Shown: positions 38,618 to 46,606 of the stretch, one piece after another
Position numbering within the stretch: the first letter of the stretch is position 1
Layout of the letters: the number at the start of each line of letters is the position of its first letter
From: Nocardiopsis terrae
GTDB taxonomy: Bacteria; Actinomycetota; Actinomycetes; Streptosporangiales; Streptosporangiaceae
Direction: 5' to 3'
Assembly (NCBI RefSeq): GCF_014651695.1
Contig: NZ_BMXJ01000006.1
Span: 546,935-610,934 of the forward strand
Length of the DNA: 64,000 bases
Notes under the pieces: model-generated
The model's database searches: none
Told to the model about the DNA's origin: nothing
What the model saw: only the letters and a program-made list of their open reading frames with translations
Position numbers and translations under genes: made by a program

Positions 38618-39925
38618 ATGACCGAAACGGTTGTCTCGTCCGCGCTCACTCCCAAGGAACACCGGGAGCCCAGCCGTCTTTGGCATACCTTCTGCGATAT
38701 GAACGCCGTGGCCAAGGGCCCGGAGTTCGTGGTGGCCCGCGCCGAGGGCGCGTGGCTCTGGGACCAGTTCGGTGACCGCTACCTCGACGGTACGGCCAGC
38801 CTCTGGTACTGCAACGTCGGCCACGGCCGCGCTGAGATCGCGGACGCGGTCCACCGTCAGATGAGCACCCTGGACGCCTACACCGTCTACGGGGACTTCG
38901 CGAACGTACCCGCCATGGAGCTCAGCGAGCGCCTGGCCGCGCACGCACCGGTCCAGGACCCGCGTGTGATCCTCACCTGCGGGGGCGGCGAGTCGATCGA
39001 CACGGCCGCCAAGCTCGCCCGCAGCTACTGGGTCACCCAGGGGCAGCCCGGGCGCCAGCACCTGATCAGCCGGACCGGGGGCTACCACGGCCTCAACGGC
39101 TTCGGGACCAGCATCATCGGGATGGAGCGCTTCCGTACCGGCTACGGCAAGCTCATCGAGGACACCTCCGTGGTGCCGTACGACTCCGCCGCCGCGCTGG
39201 AGGCGGAGATCCTGCGGGTCGGCGCGGACCGGGTCGCCGCCTTCTTCGCCGAGCCGGTGATCGGTGCGGGCGGCGTGTTCCTTCCACCGGAGAACTACTT
39301 CACGGACGTGGCGCGCATCTGTCAGAAGTACGGCGTGCTGTTCATCGTGGACAGTGTGATCTGCGGCTTCGCCCGGATGGGGAACTGGTTCGGGATCGAG
39401 CGGTTCGGGGTGAACCCGGACATGATCGTCTTCGCCAAGGGCGTTTCCAGCGGATACCTGCCGCTGGGCGGCGTCGTGGTCAGCGGCCGGGTGGCCGACC
39501 CGTTCTGGAACGAGGCGGGCAACCCGTTCCTGCACGGGACCACCTACGCGGGACACCCGACGGCCTGCGCGGCGGCCATGGCTAACCTGGACATCCTGGA
39601 GCGCGAGGACCTGTTCACCGTTTCCCGCGAGGTGGAGACCCACCTGGACTCGGCGCTGCAGGGCCTGGCCGGCCACCCGCTGGTCGCCGAGGTCCGTTCC
39701 GGGGTGGGGGTGATGGGTGCGGTGGAGCTCACGGAGGAGGCCCTGACGGGCCGGGGGATCACCACGGCCGAGGTCTTCGCGGAGGCCCGTACGCGCGGGG
39801 TCGTCGTCCGGCCCGTTCCCAAGGCCCTGCTGGTCTCGCCGCCCCTGATCGTCACCTGGGAGCAGATCGACCATCTGGTGTCCACCCTGTCGGCGGCCCT
39901 GGACGCCGTGATGGCCCGTCACTGA
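38618..39925 (+). CDS. PLP-dependent class III aminotransferase
   Basis: 435 residues from the ATG at 38618, seven bases behind CGGAGG; upstream in-frame codons give a non-homologous leader. The PLP-binding Lys274 is in VFAKGVSSGYLPLGG and the Asp in FIVDSVICGF, where class III enzymes more often have DEV. Substrate-side residues (SLWYCNVGHG, TGGYHGLNG) fit the omega-amino-acid/diamine-pyruvate group. With the MarR regulator and a PuuB-like oxidase next to it, a role in polyamine, amine or omega-amino-acid breakdown is likely but not proven. Confidence 0.85.
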   Translation: MTETVVSSALTPKEHREPSRLWHTFCDMNAVAKGPEFVVARAEGAWLWDQFGDRYLDGTASLWYCNVGHGRAEIADAVHRQMSTLDAYTVYGDFANVPAMELSERLAAHAPVQDPRVILTCGGGESIDTAAKLARSYWVTQGQPGRQHLISRTGGYHGLNGFGTSIIGMERFRTGYGKLIEDTSVVPYDSAAALEAEILRVGADRVAAFFAEPVIGAGGVFLPPENYFTDVARICQKYGVLFIVDSVICGFARMGNWFGIERFGVNPDMIVFAKGVSSGYLPLGGVVVSGRVADPFWNEAGNPFLHGTTYAGHPTACAAAMANLDILEREDLFTVSREVETHLDSALQGLAGHPLVAEVRSGVGVMGAVELTEEALTGRGITTAEVFAEARTRGVVVRPVPKALLVSPPLIVTWEQIDHLVSTLSAALDAVMARH

Positions 39926-39928
39926 GGG

Positions 39929-40012
39929 CGGGGAGCCCGGAAGCCGTTCGGGCTCCCCGTCCGAGAAACCCCTGTGGGTCCCACCGTTGCCGTGTGCGGC
40001 GGTGGGTTTTTT
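39929..40012 (+). terminator. Double terminator after the aminotransferase gene
   Basis: The first hairpin is an 11-bp perfect stem (CGGGGAGCCCG 39929-39939 with 39949-39959). The second has CCCACC 39980-39985 and GCCG 39989-39992 pairing with CGGC-GGTGGG (39997-40006), followed by TTTTTT (40007-40012), a textbook intrinsic terminator. Confidence 0.9.
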
Positions 40013-40052
40013 CGTTCCCTCGGGAAACCTCTGTCAAAAATCGCTACCCTAG

Positions 40053-40065
40053 AGTAATATTTACT
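40053..40065. promoter_or_regulatory. Palindrome AGTAATATTTACT upstream of marR (candidate operator)
   Basis: A perfect 5-3-5 inverted repeat in an unusually AT-rich stretch 60 bases before the marR start. A second small repeat, AAGA-TACT-TCTT, lies at about 40070-40081. MarR proteins typically repress their own promoter through such short palindromes; the link is inferred from position. Confidence 0.5.
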
Positions 40066-40124
40066 GGGAAGATACTTCTTTGGGGGTGGGATGCCTCCCC
40101 CGAGGGCACGACAGGGGGCAGGGT

Positions 40125-40619
40125 ATGAGCACACGGCCGAGCGGGACCGACGAGCGCTCACGCGGGGGCGCCGGACCCAGCGACGACGACCTGATCACGG
40201 CCTGGGGCCTGGTGCACGAGGCGATGAACGAGATACAGCCCCGGCTGCTGTACGGGATCACCCCCGACGGCAAGGACATGGCGGGCCCGTGGTTCGAGGT
40301 CCTCATCCGCCTCCAGCGCACCCCGGACCACCAGCTGCCGATGAGCCGCCTCGCCCGGGAGGTCAGCCTCAGTACGGGAGGGTTCACCAAGCTGGCGGAC
40401 CGCCTGGAGAAGGAGGGCTACCTGGAGCGGCACAACTGTTCCAACGACCGCCGCGTCGTCTACGCCACCCTCACCGAGAAGGGGCTCGATTTCATCGGCA
40501 CCGCCCGGGACCGCCACGTCGAACGGCTGCGAGAGCACGTTCTCACCCCGCTCGGAGAGGGAGGGGTTCGACAACTCGCCACTATCGCGCGTACTCTCCG
40601 TGACAGCTCTCGCGAATGA
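40125..40619 (+). CDS. MarR-family transcriptional regulator
   Basis: 164 residues from the ATG at 40125, behind AGGGGGCAGGG. The winged helix is clear: LPMSRLAREVSLSTGGFTKLADRLEKEG (recognition helix) and the wing CSNDRRVVYATLTEKG, flanked by dimerisation helices. It probably controls the adjacent aminotransferase and oxidoreductase and itself, responding to a small ligand. The palindrome upstream is the likely site. Confidence 0.9.
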   Translation: MSTRPSGTDERSRGGAGPSDDDLITAWGLVHEAMNEIQPRLLYGITPDGKDMAGPWFEVLIRLQRTPDHQLPMSRLAREVSLSTGGFTKLADRLEKEGYLERHNCSNDRRVVYATLTEKGLDFIGTARDRHVERLREHVLTPLGEGGVRQLATIARTLRDSSRE

Positions 40620-40787
40620 CCGGAGCACCAGGATGGAACTGTGCGTAGTCGAATCCCTACCTCCTGGGATCGATGATCCTCGCGAATGCGTAGAAAACAT
40701 CCCACGTGCCTTCGTTCCCATGTAGGTTGGCCAGAGTTCGAGGGCCCAACGCGGGGTGGGTCGGAGCATGAGGTTCCGGGGGGAATG

Positions 40788-42236
40788 ATGAGGCTGTTCA
40801 CCACTGCTGCCCAGATGAGGCCGATTCCCCGATCCTCGCGTTTCGCCAACGGCGGGGTCTCCTTCTGGTTCCGGGACGGGGGCCTTCCCGAGCGCAGAGC
40901 ACCCCTTCCCGGCGGCGCCGACTACGACGTCTGCGTCGTCGGCGCCGGTTACACCGGCCTCTGGACCGCCTACTACCTCAAGAAGGACCAGCCGGACCTG
41001 AGGGTGGCCGTCCTCGAGCGGGAGTTCGCCGGCTTCGGTGCTTCCGGTCGTAACGGAGGGTGGTTGTCGGCTGACTTCTCGGGCTCCCGAGAGGACTACG
41101 CACGGTCACACGGCAAGGCGGCCATGGTCGCCCTGCAGCGTGCACTGATGGCCACCGTGGACGAGGTGGTCACGGTCGCCGGGGCCGAGGGGATCGACGC
41201 CGACATCGTCAAGGGCGGCATGCGCCTGGTCGCCGCGAACGCAGCCCAGCACGAACGGCTCGAACGGCAGATCGAGTACCTCCAGGAGTGGGGGTACTGG
41301 CCCGACGACATCCACATGGTGGGCCCCGACCACGAGCCCCGGCTCTCCGTGAACGGGGCCGTGGCCTCCGGGTACTCGCCGCACGCCGCGCGCGTCCACC
41401 CGGCCAAACTGGTCACCGGCCTGGCCGGGGTGGTCGAGGCGATGGGTGTGGAGATCTTCGAGGACACCGCCGTGACCGAGATCCGGCCCCGGTCGGGCTC
41501 CGAACGCCCGGCCGTGGTCACCGAACACGGCACGGTCCACGCCGACCACGTGGTCCGGGCCACCGAGGGCTTCACCTCGACCCTGCGCGGCCAGCGCCGC
41601 CGGTGGCGCCCCATGTACTCCTCGATGATCGTCACCGAGCCGATCTCCGCCGAACTGTGGGAGGGCATCGGCTGGGAGGGGCGCGAGGTCCTGGGCGACA
41701 CCGCGCACTCCTACATCTACGCCCAGCGCACCGCGGACGACCGCATCGCCATCGGCGGCCGGAGCGGGCCCCAGCGCATCGGGTTCTCCGAGGACAACGA
41801 GGGCGCCACCCAGCCCCAGGCCATCGCCGAACTCTGGCGGTCCCTGACCCGGATGTTCCCCGACCTCGTGGACGTGCCGATCGAACACGCCTGGTCCGGG
41901 GTGCTCGGGGTTCCCAGGGACTGGTCCCCGACCGTGAACCTGGACGCCGAGTCCGGCCTGGGCTGGGCCGGCGGTTACGCGGGCAGCGGGGTCGCCACCA
42001 GCAACCTGGCCGGGCGCACCCTGCGTGACCTCGTCCTGGGCCGCAGCACCGATCTGACCCGGTTGCCGTGGGTCGGGCACGAGGTACGCGGCTGGGAACC
42101 CGAACCGCTGCGCTGGATGGGCACACAGGTCGTGCGCGGCCTCTACCGCACGGCCGACCGCCGCGAGTCCAGGACCGAGGGCAAGGGGCACACCTCCCGC
42201 CTGGCCGACCTGGCCACCCGGATGCCGGGCAACTGA
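40788..42236 (+). CDS. FAD-dependent amine/amino-acid oxidoreductase (DAO/PuuB-like)
   Basis: 482 residues from the ATG at 40788, five bases behind GGGGGG; the adjacent ATG at 40785 is possible. The Rossmann FAD-binding motif is DVCVVGAGYTGLWTAYYL, then GFGASGRNGGWLS, and the C-terminal FAD segment is LGWAGGYAGSGVATSNLAGR. The layout matches the DAO family, closest in pattern to gamma-glutamylputrescine oxidase-type enzymes. No signal peptide. A pathway link to the aminotransferase 0.9 kb upstream is inferred from proximity. Confidence 0.87.
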   Translation: MRLFTTAAQMRPIPRSSRFANGGVSFWFRDGGLPERRAPLPGGADYDVCVVGAGYTGLWTAYYLKKDQPDLRVAVLEREFAGFGASGRNGGWLSADFSGSREDYARSHGKAAMVALQRALMATVDEVVTVAGAEGIDADIVKGGMRLVAANAAQHERLERQIEYLQEWGYWPDDIHMVGPDHEPRLSVNGAVASGYSPHAARVHPAKLVTGLAGVVEAMGVEIFEDTAVTEIRPRSGSERPAVVTEHGTVHADHVVRATEGFTSTLRGQRRRWRPMYSSMIVTEPISAELWEGIGWEGREVLGDTAHSYIYAQRTADDRIAIGGRSGPQRIGFSEDNEGATQPQAIAELWRSLTRMFPDLVDVPIEHAWSGVLGVPRDWSPTVNLDAESGLGWAGGYAGSGVATSNLAGRTLRDLVLGRSTDLTRLPWVGHEVRGWEPEPLRWMGTQVVRGLYRTADRRESRTEGKGHTSRLADLATRMPGN

Positions 42237-42342
42237 CACCGGCGGGCGTCGGGAAGCCGGTCGCGGGTTCTCCCCGTTCTCCGGTGCCGGCACCGCCTCC
42301 CGTGGCAGAATCGGTGACCTGTCATGGTTTGGGGAGGGCCGG

Positions 42343-43266
42343 ATGGGTGTACTGGCTGATGAGCTGCGGCGGCTCCAGGCGAGGAGGGGCATCCGGGGGG
42401 ACCACCCCGAACGCCTCGTGGGTCCGCACCTGGCCCGAATGGTGGGGCTGACCGGGGCGGAGAGCCCGACCGAGGTACGCCGCATGGTCATCGCCACGCT
42501 GCGGGAACTCTCCCGGGACCTTCCCCAGGACCTGCGGCTGGCCTTCCTCGCCGGTCTGGGCGTGCACCCCGACGCCGACGCCCCCGTCCTCGGCCGGCGG
42601 CTGGAGTGGGTGGCGCGCGAACTGTACACCTCTGCCCGTACGGCCCGGCGCTACCTCGACCAGGCAGTGGAACACGTGGAGTCCGAGGCCGTAACCCCCG
42701 TTCCTGGGCCGGGATACGTCCCCCCGGGCTGGTGGCTGGCCGGACTGCGCACCACGCTCCGCCTGGGTGCGCACGGTGTCGAGTCGTTCGAGGAACGCGA
42801 GATCGTCGCGACCGTGGACGACCTGGAGCAGGTGGTGGTCTCGGCGCATCTGCCCCGAGCCGAACCCGGAGACGAGACCCCGCAGGAACTGGAGCTGGAG
42901 CTCGTGTCCGGCGCGTGCTCGGTGACACGGGAGCGCCCCACGCCGACCTACTTCCGGCACCACGTGCGGCTCCCCAGACCGTTGGCCCTGGGGGAGCGGC
43001 ATGTCTTCACCGTGAGCCTGCGCGTACCGTCCCAGCAGGGTTTCACGCCGCGGTACGTCTTCCGACCCCTGCGCCGCTGTGACCGCTTCAGCCTGGTGGT
43101 CCGCTTCACCGACCAGCCGCCCCCGCGAGCCTGGCGGGTGCCCGGGGTACCGCACGGGGCCGTGGACGACCTGCCCCGCGACCCCCTGGTTCCGATCGAC
43201 GGCGGTTACTCCACCGATTTCACCGCCCTGCGCCCAGGGCTCGCCTACGGCCTCCGCTGGGGCTGA
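42343..43266 (+). CDS. Hypothetical protein (helical N-domain, beta-rich C-domain)
   Basis: 307 residues, not recognised. The ATG at 42343 follows GGGGAGGGCCGG. Residues 1-100 are helical and end in ELYTSARTARRYLDQAVEHV, a pattern seen before regulatory or sensor parts in several actinobacterial proteins; residues of about 115-300 are beta-rich with alternating hydrophobic strands. There is no membrane helix or signal peptide. It converges with the FHA gene, with only 8 bases between the stops and no terminator. It may be separate from the chaperone run on the other strand. Confidence 0.55.
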   Translation: MGVLADELRRLQARRGIRGDHPERLVGPHLARMVGLTGAESPTEVRRMVIATLRELSRDLPQDLRLAFLAGLGVHPDADAPVLGRRLEWVARELYTSARTARRYLDQAVEHVESEAVTPVPGPGYVPPGWWLAGLRTTLRLGAHGVESFEEREIVATVDDLEQVVVSAHLPRAEPGDETPQELELELVSGACSVTRERPTPTYFRHHVRLPRPLALGERHVFTVSLRVPSQQGFTPRYVFRPLRRCDRFSLVVRFTDQPPPRAWRVPGVPHGAVDDLPRDPLVPIDGGYSTDFTALRPGLAYGLRWG

Positions 43267-43274
43267 CCGCCTGC

Positions 43275-44084
43275 TCAGGCATCCCACCACAGCTCTGCTT
43301 GGGCCGCCAACCACTCCTCGTCCTCCAGCAACCGCAGGTGCGCCGGGGTCAGGACCCGGAGGGCGATCAGATGGTGGGCCAGCCGTTCCCTCGTGACCCG
43401 GGTGCCCTGCTCCAGCGCCCCGGAGTCCACCAGTTTCCATTTGAGGTGGCGCAGGTGCTCTTCCACCCGCCGGGTGATCCTGGCCCGTACGTCGGCCTGG
43501 CCGGCGTCGAACCGGTTCAGCTGGTCCCAGGTGTGGGTGGCGGCCAGGGCCTCCCGGGCCACGGAAACCGAGGTGGGCAGGGCCCGGGAACGGGTGGGGT
43601 CGCCCAGCCAGTCCCGGCACAGCATGAGTGCGGTGACGAACTCCTTGGTGTGCGGGCCCAGGCGCATACGGGTGGCGGTCTCGGTCTCCTCCGCCACGTC
43701 CGGCAGCCGCGGTGGCCCTGCCACCGCGCCGCTGTCCACGTGCACTTCGATCATCGATCCGCCGCCGTGCATGTGGGGGGAACCCACCCGGGCCCGCCCG
43801 GTCGTCACCAACAGCACCCCGTGGTCCCGGGCCCCACTCGGCGGAAGCTGGCTCACCTGGCCGTCCACCACCGCGATCAGACCGTGTTTGCGGCTGAGGT
43901 TGTTGATCCGCGCCCCGTCCGTGGAAACGGTGATCTGCCCGGCCAGCCGGGACAGTCCGGGGTCGCCGAGCACCACGAGGTCGGCGTGGCGGCTGCGCCC
44001 GAAGACCAGGCAGGCGCCGGAGGGCACGGAGTGTTCAGCGCCGTCCGGCCCGATGACCTGGACGCAGGGGTGTTCTCGCGTCAT
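43275..44084 (-). CDS. FHA-domain protein
   Basis: 269 residues. The N-terminal FHA domain, a phosphothreonine-binding module, spans about 8-95: ACLVFGRSRHADLVVLGDPGLSRLAGQITV carries the Gly-Arg and Ser-Arg contacts, with the usual His replaced. The C-terminal half is helical and Arg-rich, without a known domain. It is the last gene of the minus-strand run with the Ser/Thr kinase, so it plausibly reads that kinase's phosphorylation marks. The ATG at 44084 has GGAGAAG upstream. Confidence 0.85.
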   Translation of the reverse strand: MTREHPCVQVIGPDGAEHSVPSGACLVFGRSRHADLVVLGDPGLSRLAGQITVSTDGARINNLSRKHGLIAVVDGQVSQLPPSGARDHGVLLVTTGRARVGSPHMHGGGSMIEVHVDSGAVAGPPRLPDVAEETETATRMRLGPHTKEFVTALMLCRDWLGDPTRSRALPTSVSVAREALAATHTWDQLNRFDAGQADVRARITRRVEEHLRHLKWKLVDSGALEQGTRVTRERLAHHLIALRVLTPAHLRLLEDEEWLAAQAELWWDA

Positions 44085-44185
44085 GGGCCGTTCTTCTCCA
44101 TTGGGTCGTTCCCTTCGCCCGGGGGCGGCCCCGCCCGTGGGGCAGGGCCGCCGACATGTTCTGCTCCTTCGACGAAACGGGTGAC

Positions 44186-44335
44186 TCAGCCCTTCCAGTG
44201 GCCCCCGTGTACCGGGCAGACCCGGCCGGTGTTGTCACACTTGGAACAGGTCAGCCTGTTCCCGAAATCGCTGGCACGACCGCCGTTGCATCCGCTGCAG
44301 TCGTGTGTCGGGCGGTTGCACTTTCGGCATTCCAT
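44186..44335 (-). CDS. 49-residue stand-alone DnaJ-type zinc-finger protein
   Basis: A gene too short for most finders, starting at the ATG at 44335 and ending at 44186. Paired cysteines: Cys3/Cys6 (MECRKCN), Cys13/Cys16 (CSGCNGG), Cys30/Cys33 (CSKCDNTG) and Cys40/His43 (CPVHGG). The second and third copies follow the CxxCxGxG layout of the DnaJ cysteine-rich domain, so it probably binds two zinc ions. It lies 58 bases behind the kinase gene and 101 before the FHA gene on the same strand. Since the same run encodes J-like proteins without a zinc finger, this may be the missing part as a separate chain. Confidence 0.7.
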   Translation of the reverse strand: MECRKCNRPTHDCSGCNGGRASDFGNRLTCSKCDNTGRVCPVHGGHWKG

Positions 44336-44393
44336 GGTGTTTCTCCCTACTTTCGTGGCACCGTGCCCTTCACGGTGCTCTTCTTCGGAGTGG

Positions 44394-46049
44394 TCAGGTC
44401 TGTCGCGGTGTCGAACGCATCGGTGCGCCGGGCCGACCGCCCAGCAGCGCCGCCCACACCAACAGCGCCGCGGCCAGCAGGCCCAGGAACGCGCCGCCCC
44501 ACATCACCCACTGCTCCCAGCCGCCGCCGAAGGTCGCCAGCGCCGAGTACAGGGACCGCGGTGCCCACAGTTCCGGCAGGGGTAGGCCGGGCAGGGACAG
44601 CACCGCGACCAGGGCCGCGGCCGTCGGCACCGCCCAACGCACCAGATGTGCCCTGAGCAGGCCGACGGCCACGCACACGGCCATCAGCGGCAGGTACAGA
44701 TCGGCCGAGCGGGCCGCCGCGTCGGCACCGATGGCGGTCCCCGCCGCCGCGGCGTCCGCGGTGTAGGGGGTCTGCGCCGCCTGCGCCACCATGCCCACCG
44801 CCAGCGACCACAGGTGCAGCAGCGGAAGGCACGCCGCCACCGCCACCGTCTGCCGCCAACGGGGTGGATCCGTCCGCAGTCGGGCCCAGACCCTCGGTTC
44901 GGAGGGTTCCGGTGCCCGTGTTCGTTCCGGTGCCCTGGGCCGGTCCGGTAGCCGGACGCGCTGCGGCGCGGGCGGCCGTCTCGATGGCACCGGCCTCGGG
45001 GCGCGCGAGCCCGGGACACGGACCCGCTGCGGCGGACCCGCCTTCCCGGGGCGCTCCCGGTCCGGGGACGCCCCCCGCGCCGGGAGCGCAGGGGAGGGCC
45101 GATCCGGTACCGTCTGCCCTCGCCCGCCGCTCTTTCCGGGAATGCTCCAGGTGCGGGCGAGAAGCCGGTCGGTACGGTCGCGGTGGCTCTCCCCACCGTC
45201 CGCTGTGGCGGTGTCCGAGTCCAGCGTGTCGGCCAGGGCGGCGAACACTTCCCCGGCGCTCGGGCGCGCCCGGTGGTCGGGGGCCAGGGACGCCCGCACC
45301 AGCGGCAGGAGCGGCTCGGGTACCCCGTCCAGGTCGGCCCTTCCCCGTGCGGCCCGCTCCCTGCGCGCCATCTCCTCACCGGTGCCGAAAGCGGGCCGCC
45401 CGGTCGCCGCGAACGCCACCACGGCCCCCCAGGCGAACACGTCCGCCTCAGGTCCCTCGTGCCCCGAGAACCGCTCCGGGCTGACATAGCCCGGTGTGCC
45501 GTAGACCGCCCCCGTCCGGGTGGTCGACGCGGCGTCACAGGCTCGGGCGATCCCGAAGTCCAGCACACAGGGGCCCTGCGGGCCCAGCAACACGTTGCCG
45601 GGTTTGAGGTCCCGGTGTACGACCCCGACCCGGTGGATCGCCACCAGGGCCTCGGCCGTCCCCAGACCGAAGGCCAGCAGCGCCGCTCCGGCGAAGGGCC
45701 TTCCCCTCCGTACCAGCGCGGACAGGGTCGGTCCCGGCACGTACTCCATGGCCATCCACGGCCGGGTGTCGTTGAGCCCGACGTCGCGGATGGCGGGCGT
45801 ACACCTGGCCCGGATCCGCTGCGCCAAGGCGACCTCACGGGCGAAACGGGCGCGAAAGTCCGGATCGGAGGCGTAGCCGGGCTTGACCACCTTGACCGCG
45901 ACGAGCGCCCCCCTGGGGGTGCGGGCCAGGAACACCGCCCCCATGCCGCCGCTGCCGATCCGGCCCAGCAGCACGTGTCCGCCCAGCACCCGGGGGTCCA
46001 GGGGGTTGAGCGGTTCGAGGGGCGGCACGGCCCAGGTGCGACGGTTCAC
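44394..46049 (-). CDS. Membrane Ser/Thr protein kinase (catalytically intact)
   Basis: 551 residues. The kinase domain (about 27-280) has the glycine loop GRIGSGGMGAVF, Lys53, HRDLKPGN (145-152) and DFG (164-166), so activity is expected. A long Pro/Arg-rich linker (about 300-395) leads to four predicted transmembrane helices (about 401-422, 450-468, 473-490, 514-537); there is no PASTA or other known sensor. The GTG start overlaps the stop of the GrpE-like gene (GTGA), implying coupled translation with the chaperone genes. Confidence 0.9.
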   Translation of the reverse strand: MNRRTWAVPPLEPLNPLDPRVLGGHVLLGRIGSGGMGAVFLARTPRGALVAVKVVKPGYASDPDFRARFAREVALAQRIRARCTPAIRDVGLNDTRPWMAMEYVPGPTLSALVRRGRPFAGAALLAFGLGTAEALVAIHRVGVVHRDLKPGNVLLGPQGPCVLDFGIARACDAASTTRTGAVYGTPGYVSPERFSGHEGPEADVFAWGAVVAFAATGRPAFGTGEEMARRERAARGRADLDGVPEPLLPLVRASLAPDHRARPSAGEVFAALADTLDSDTATADGGESHRDRTDRLLARTWSIPGKSGGRGQTVPDRPSPALPARGASPDRERPGKAGPPQRVRVPGSRAPRPVPSRRPPAPQRVRLPDRPRAPERTRAPEPSEPRVWARLRTDPPRWRQTVAVAACLPLLHLWSLAVGMVAQAAQTPYTADAAAAGTAIGADAAARSADLYLPLMAVCVAVGLLRAHLVRWAVPTAAALVAVLSLPGLPLPELWAPRSLYSALATFGGGWEQWVMWGGAFLGLLAAALLVWAALLGGRPGAPMRSTPRQT

Positions 46050-46606
46050 GGGGCGGGGTGCTCCGTGCCCTCGGCGGCGACGGAGGCGACCACCCGGACC
46101 GGGCGCAGCAGCCGGGACCGGTACTGGAATCCGCGCCGGAGCACGGCGTGGACCCGTAGCGAACCGTGTGCGGCTCTGGCTCCGTGCAGGTGCACCATGT
46201 CGTGCAGGTGCGGATCGAACGGATCGTCCACCCGCGCCCGGACCTGTTCCACCCCGTGCTGCTCCAACAGCGAGACCAGCTCGGACCCCAGGCTGCGCAC
46301 GAACGCCAGGTGCTGCTCGCCGGGGCTCCCCGGCGGGTGCCCGGCCTCCGCCTCGGTGAAGGCGCGGGCGTCGATGCGGTCGATGATCCTGGCGGCACCG
46401 ATCACGAAGGGGGTCAGGTACTCCTGGACCACACCGTCCTCGGCGGCGCGGAGCCGGTCGCTCAGGTCCTCGATCAGGTGGCGTTTGTCCCGGTCCTCGG
46501 ACAGCCGCCGGACGAAGAGGTCCTGGAGCTGTCCCAGCCTGGTGAGGGCCTCCTGACAGGGGTCGGTTTCCGTCTCGGGCGGTGCCACGGGCTCGTCGGG
46601 GTTCAA
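46046..46606 (-). CDS. GrpE-like nucleotide exchange factor
   Basis: 186 residues. A helical N-terminal half (LGQLQDLFVRRLSEDRDKRHLIEDL) precedes the GrpE-type beta domain, recognisable by GVEQVRARVDDPFDPHLHDMV and VLRRGFQYRSRLLRPVRVVAS, which align with the GrpE C-terminus. It would release ADP from the neighbouring Hsp70. The start appears to be TTG at 46606, overlapping the hsp70 stop (TTGA), and the stop overlaps the kinase start. It is distinct from the housekeeping grpE, which normally lies with dnaK and dnaJ. Confidence 0.8.
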   Translation of the reverse strand: MNPDEPVAPPETETDPCQEALTRLGQLQDLFVRRLSEDRDKRHLIEDLSDRLRAAEDGVVQEYLTPFVIGAARIIDRIDARAFTEAEAGHPPGSPGEQHLAFVRSLGSELVSLLEQHGVEQVRARVDDPFDPHLHDMVHLHGARAAHGSLRVHAVLRRGFQYRSRLLRPVRVVASVAAEGTEHPAP

